Below, piece after piece: positions 59,113 through 64,000 of a stretch of DNA of 64,000 bases; within the stretch, counting starts at the first letter, position 1, and each line of letters starts with the position of its first letter. Location of the stretch: assembly GCA_947650285.1 (NCBI GenBank), contig CANTFL010000225.1, positions 34,541-98,540 on the forward strand, written 5' to 3'. Both the position numbers and the translations under genes were made by a program. The DNA comes from Hyaloperonospora brassicae. Taxonomy: Eukaryota; Oomycota; Peronosporomycetes; Peronosporales; Peronosporaceae. Below the pieces are notes generated by a model. The model did not search any database. It was not told the DNA's origin and worked only from the letters and a program-made list of their open reading frames with translations.

Positions 59113-61240
59113 TCAATAGTGACCGTAGTCAATGGAGATGCTAAGAGGGTCTTCGGCCGCGTTGACAGCGGCTCGAGGAGTCTCGTGCGGGCGCTGAGCA
59201 CGCGGCGTCCACTGCAGCAATGGACAAGAGCCGCACGGTCAACGCCGTGGCATCACGTCGGACTTGAGCTTCTCGAGCGTCCGTTTACTTCGACGCTAAG
59301 GGACAAGAGCCCCCACTTCGATTGGCGCTCGTCGACTGTCCCGGCCATGCGCTGTCGGTCCGATCGGGTTTGACAGGTGTAGCCATCATGGACACCGTCG
59401 TGCGGGTAGTTGACTGCGTCCGGCAAAGGGCTCGAGCTCCAGACGCTCGAGCGCCTGTTGCGCGTGTGGCTCGTGACGCAGCGGAACGTAATTGCTGTGC
59501 GGAACAAGTCGGATCTGCTGTCTCCGATCGATGCGGAAAGAACGACTGCGATTGACGCTGTGACGCGCGAGACACAGACCTTCATCGCTGCAGACTTTGT
59601 GGCGCTCAAATGACGCGACGGTTCCAGTCCTGCCTGTGGCCGTGGGGCCTGGACACAGCGTGCATGACCATTCACATCTCGTGGACGTGCTGCGTACCAA
59701 TTAAGAGGTGCCAGAACGTGATGCTCGTGGAGGGTTTCGTCTTGCAGTAGACCACTGCTTTGCTGTACGAGGACAGAGCACAGTGCTCATTGGAACAGTG
59801 GTATCTCGCGCGCTGTCGAAAGAAAGTGAGTTGGAGCTGCTGCCCATTGTAGTCAAGACTCGAGTGAGGACGCTGCAGATGTCCCGACAAGACGTCGAGA
59901 GGTGCATACAGGGGACGGAGGTGTTGGGCTAAGCGTGAACGGACTAGATCGCGCACTGGTAGGACGAGCAGAGACAGTGTCACCGCCGTGGAGATTGAGT
60001 GCCGTGGTGCATGTGATCGTTGGGGTGGCACGTGTACCGCTCTCACGAGGCAGAGCGTGTAACTGTGGAGCCTAGTGTCATACTTCGGTGGGACACACGA
60101 CTGTGATAGCGACTGCGACATTTGTCACCAACAAAGAAGAACAGAAGACGATGCTGGACATATGTTGAAGAGCAATTTGAGATGTTGGTGCTGTACGAGT
60201 ACGTGCCAGATCTTCATTTTGAACACAGCGATCGTGACGGCAAGGAAAACACTGACGCAGCTGTACTGTTTGCGCTGCTTCAATCTGAATTGGCTGTCTT
60301 TTGCCTGCCCGCGGCGCTTGTCGTGTGCTCGAGTCTCGTCTGGACGCAAAACTCGTTTCGTGTCGTCTGGCTTTCTATGGCACTGTCGACATGGTTGTGG
60401 GGTCAAGTAGTGAGGAGCTGAAGACGCTGTCATCCATTCACCGCAGAGCTGTGAGCCTAGCTGATATGCAAATTGGTCGAATGAAGATCAGAGATGGCTT
60501 GTGGACAAAGCGGTCGTGTCAAGAAGCGGTGGCGATGCAGACGAAAGTGAAACAATTGGTCGTGACATGTTCTCGAAAGATGATAAGTGGAGCGTTTACC
60601 AGGGCTTGGCGGTGTTGTTCGAGAAAGTGCGCATAGTGGGGGTTATGCTCGGGCCTTTTGGTGATACCGGCAAGTTTCGCATCGCGTTGGTGCCAAGTAA
60701 CAAGACGTCGAATGTGCACCAACATGTGGTCCCGGCTCCAGGAGAGAAGCTCGTGTTGCGCTTCTTATAGCTAATCACGTTGAAGGCACCAAAGCAACAT
60801 AGAAAGCTACTTAGGGCTGCAGCCCGTGCTTGTGAACAAGCATTTAGTCTGACGAATAACCTTCTTCAATGTCAAGATACTTCTTCGCTTTATCCGGAAG
60901 CTGTCCAGGTACCGATATCACTTTCAGATAATAAACAAGTGTCAGTCGAAACGGATGGGCTTACTACCTACAATGTGCTCGCTGTCGACGCAGAAAATAC
61001 TGCGCTGGCGCCAAGTGCTGCTCAAAGTGGATCAATCGAGCGTCCAAACGGCGAGACAAGTGCGGCTGGAAGGAAACCGTTTGCCATTGTTTCGGGGCTG
61101 TTCGGTGATGAGCGAGAAGCACGTGATGCTGTAGGCTGCCACGTGCGATGTATCGCTTGTGATAAGGAGAATGTGGATGAAGGCGAAATTGAAAGACCGT
61201 TCGGCAAGGCTGGCAAGGTTCGCGTCGGCTCTCACGGATG
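59113..61240 (+). pseudogene. Selenocysteine-specific elongation factor (eEFSec) pseudogene
   Basis: eEFSec delivers Sec-tRNA to UGA codons at the ribosome. Motifs appear in order across changing frames. G1 at 59149-59202 reads GRVDSGSRSLVRALS (expected GHVDSGKTSL, so the Lys is lost). ASTAAMDKS follows in another frame. G3 LVDCPGHA is at 59331-59354. KGLELQTLERLL then leads to G4 NKSD at 59503-59514. Domain 2 gives LAVDHCFAVRGQSTVLIGT (about 59750-59810) and VRTLQMSRQDVE. Next come CHTSVGHTTV, ESRLDAKLVSCRLAFYGT (about 60320-60385), IGRDMFSKDDKW (about 60555) and FGDTGKFRIA (about 60658). After a TAG at 60768 the same frame continues to FGKAGKVRV near 61200. The GTPase motifs with the AVDHCF and CRLAF signatures identify eEFSec rather than other EF-Tu-like factors. 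There are at least three frameshifts and several stops. Confidence 0.9.
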
Positions 61241-63422
61241 TGGAGGCACGAGTGCGAATGTGGCAGACCATGTTGAGTTGTATTGATACGCGTCGGGCAC
61301 TTTTGCTACAACATCAAGCTGTCGAGGTTGATCGATGGGGCATCATCACAGCAAAAACAGCTTTTCGGTGCTGACAATACGCGCAGCTACTGGTGCCGAC
61401 ATCGCGACCGGCATGATGATGGTCGTGCGTACTAATCCGCTACGGCTGAACATGTGATCGTTGTACAACGCGTGTGCACCTTTGAACATTGCCACCGCGT
61501 GAGATTGAGAGCAACAACGATGCAGCCAGACCTATGATATGGTGGGGGGGGTTACTACTGCCACCTGATCGCTGCATGACGACTATGCTTTAGTCCGATG
61601 TTTCTACAGCATGTGTCAATTGATCAATGGAGATAGATTGGGTCTGTCTCGCTGGAATGTACGAGGCTGAAGATAAAGTTTTGTCTACACGATGTTATGT
61701 AGTAAACATTGAAGGCTTCGAATGATGAAATGGCATTCTCACGCCGATCATGATTGAAAGCCCAGCTCATAGCGCTTAGCACGTTTGGCACTCGTGGTAC
61801 CAGAACTCGGCAAGGCTGACACGTTGAGCAAAGAATTGGTATACGAGCGTCACTATGTATACAGTAAATGCATTCCAGTCTTGTTCACGTCGTGGGTACT
61901 GTACGAAGGTCCAAAATATGGCACATCTCGAGAAGGACGCAGAGTCAGTGGTCGTGCTCAGGTCAGCACTGACCCTGGACAAGCATTTTCAGCGGTACCA
62001 AACCGTGCGGATACGTATGAAGTAACAGCAAGACATGCGAACAAGATTTGCGTGGTTATTGTTCGATCGGGCGCAAGTCACAAAGGATGCACATATTGGC
62101 TTCAAGCTGGCTATGCAGGTTCTGAAGACCGATTGATTGTCAGCGCACGTGAACGCGTTAACTTGCACACATCTTTTTGAGAAACGCACGTAGCTGAGTC
62201 GTTGGCTACAACGGTCAAGCTTGCACACTGAACTTCATTAGTCCCGATGAGTCTCAGCAAAAGTCAACTATTACGGAGTCGAACGTTTGACAACTGAAAG
62301 GTAAGCATGTCAAGGACTTCGTAAACCAGGACGATACTGTTCCAGAGGCAGCACGAGCGACACCAGGGTGGGTATGGAAGCTAAACGCTGCTTTTTCCAC
62401 CCCATTTTGCTGTGCCCGCTGAAGTGGCATCATGATATCTCAGCATCGATCGCATGGTGATGGTATTGGGCTTGCTGACAGCGACGAAACTGACGACTGA
62501 ACGGCATGGTGATTGAATTGCTCGCGTTGTTCATCGTAGATGCAGACTGAGTTTCTGCCTGTATGGACTGGAAGCGCCAGGTATGTGTTGCTACGGGCTT
62601 TCGACAACGAGGCAGTGTTGACAATGTGGATCAAAGTGCCCTTAGCCTGTGGGCTTCCGTTTGCGCATTCAGTCTGCATGTGGCTCAAAATCTACAACTT
62701 GTTGCCCAGAACGCTTTGTAGTGTCATGTTAACATGCAATGGAGACCGTGCTGCATTGGAAGAGGGTGCTGCAAGATACATCCAAAATGTTGCGTCGCAG
62801 GCATTGCGAGGGTGGTTGTCTGATAGCATAGCAGCTATGTGTGAGGGTCAGACATCACATTTCGAAAAGGATGGAGATCGGCTGAACGTCGTTGAGTGTT
62901 CTGTTGTTGGATGGCATTTCTGGCCGAAAAATGATCTCATCCGTGCTCGGTTGCGTACTCCTGTGCAGCGGTCCCGTAGCAATTTTAGGCTACGATGGAA
63001 ACCTGGCCACTCACTCTCGTATCGCTTGTCGAGTTTGCCTATCTTTCGCGGACTAGTGTAGCATGGCACGTGATCTTGCGACGACGCTGCAGTTTGTTTC
63101 GCTAGCTCGGAATGTCGTGTCTTTTTCCCACAGCATGTAAGGAGGATGGCAACATTTTGCGATTGGAATCGAGCACACTGACTAACATTGTAAGCTTGTG
63201 GATGGTTCAGAGGCTCCTAGGTTATGGCACTGCGTGGCGGTGGTTGCTGGCACGTCACGAGGTGCATGGGGTGACGTGGGACGAGCTTGTGACCTGACGA
63301 GCGATGGGGCAATACCGGCCAGGGGATCAAAGGAAGCTGATAGTCCGTGCGATAAAGATAAGAAAGACAAAACATCAAGCAGATACGATTATGTCAGCGT
63401 CAACTATAAGGGTAGCGATAAT
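61241..63422. other. Unrecognised coding-like region between eEFSec and RU-A copy 3
   Basis: Two plus-strand frames have a natural composition: 61785-62180 (131 aa) and 62540-63061 (173 aa, with ARYIQNVASQALRGWLSD). Neither matches a family I recognise. A glycine-rich stretch at about 63230-63290 faintly resembles the start of a short-chain dehydrogenase. Likely decayed gene fragments. Confidence 0.35.
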
Positions 63423-64000
63423 AGCATTGTGACGACGCCTCCTAGAGGCATAACGCCGAAGAGAGCGTTAGTGCAAAGGTAGTCACGTAGCTCTAGCATC
63501 ATGTCAAGCATGTGCTTTGTAAAGTAGCGAAACATGCTCAACTGCCTTTCGACGCAGTGAAATATACAGCGGAACGATAGCTGGCAGCATGAATCTGTCT
63601 GCCGAGCCGTCCAGAAGTACCTCTAATCAGTGCACATCGCCACTCTCTTACCTCTAACACGAATAAAACCTACTTACACGGATCAACCCATCACATCTTT
63701 TGGTCTCGTCGACTTGATCGTCTCATTTACATCAAATAATGCCTTGTCGCAATTGCCGCCACTCGTGCGCCCGTTTTTTGCGCCATTTTACTCCATTTTC
63801 AACTTGGCTCACCGCCGCGTCTCAGGCCACTTCTCTTACAGTTGAAGCAGTCCATTTTGCATATCCACTTCGCTTAACGTTAATGAATGAATCTTTCCAT
63901 GACCACTCCGCCGCCGCCCCTCGTGCTTCTTTGTCATTTTCACTTCTGCTCTCCAATTCGCAATGGACACCACGGCCACTTTTACGCAGAGCACTTACGA
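63423..64000 (+). repeat. RU-A repeat, copy 3 (right end outside the window)
   Basis: Matches 19369-19950 and, from 63774, position 1 onward of copy 1, with only a few substitutions. Sequence left of 63423 differs from that left of 19369, which fixes the left boundary of RU-A. Confidence 0.85.
63963..64000 (+). CDS. Start of the RU-A 251-aa ORF, copy 3 (partial)
   Basis: ATG at 63963 in the same context as 190 and 19909; the window ends after 12 codons, which match the other copies. Confidence 0.6.
   Translation, partial: MDTTATFTQSTY

Noticed and set aside
63220..63300. Start of a short-chain dehydrogenase (Gly-rich motif after VAVVAGTSRG)
   Set aside because: The match covers about ten residues and lacks the rest of the Rossmann fold; too weak to call.
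1..64000. tRNA and rRNA genes
   Set aside because: I saw no convincing cloverleaf or rRNA signature by eye on either strand; a covariance-model scan would be decisive.

Overview
The window looks like a repeat-dense stretch of an oomycete (Peronosporales: Phytophthora or downy mildew) nuclear genome. Three observations support this: degraded cellulose synthase genes of the oomycete CesA type, a Ty3/Gypsy retrotransposon with a C-terminal chromodomain and oomycete-like pol sequence, and a LINE whose ORF ends in an RNase H domain. I see no clearly intact housekeeping gene; almost everything is mobile DNA or broken host-gene copies.

Layout. 1-1975 is copy 1 of a moderately GC-rich repeat (here called RU-A) with a 251-aa coiled-coil ORF; a 5'-truncated LINE (1976-4650, minus strand) interrupts it. 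A C-terminal fragment of mitochondrial elongation factor G (4785-5067) and a cellulose synthase pseudogene (5068-7290) follow, both on the minus strand. 7291-10289 is coding-like but unrecognised. 10295-18234 is a complete but mutated Ty3/Gypsy element with 394-bp LTRs and a 5-bp target duplication. A kelch-repeat remnant follows, then RU-A copy 2 (19369-21699) and a second, more decayed CesA copy (22158-23395). From about 23.4 to 57.5 kb the DNA becomes AT-rich and gene-poor: LTR-like ~1-kb repeats full of GATC sites (direct pair at 26.6 and 43.0 kb, inverted pair at 38.9 and 44.2 kb, a diverged one at 55.5 kb), two eroded Gypsy remnants and no recognisable gene. A 460-bp poly-T/poly-G block (57509-57971), probably an assembly artefact, separates this from a GC-richer right end holding a pseudogene of the selenocysteine-specific elongation factor eEFSec (59113-61240) and the start of RU-A copy 3 (63423 to the window end).

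The most unusual signal is in the Gypsy element at 10.3-18.2 kb. Its whole length, LTRs and coding regions alike, is packed with short perfect or near-perfect inverted repeats (arms 6-11 bp, loops mostly 0-12 nt), about one every 25-40 bp. Flanking host-derived DNA and the LINE do not look like this. The element also carries an antisense ORF (17666 to 16744) with a cysteine cluster between the chromodomain and the 3' LTR, and an antisense coiled-coil ORF (16452-16105).

The genes do not form a working pathway. The window reads as a graveyard of duplicated host-gene pieces next to RU-A repeats, bordering an AT-rich, possibly heterochromatic or centromere-like block. All similarity calls were made by eye from translated sequence, without searches or alignments.
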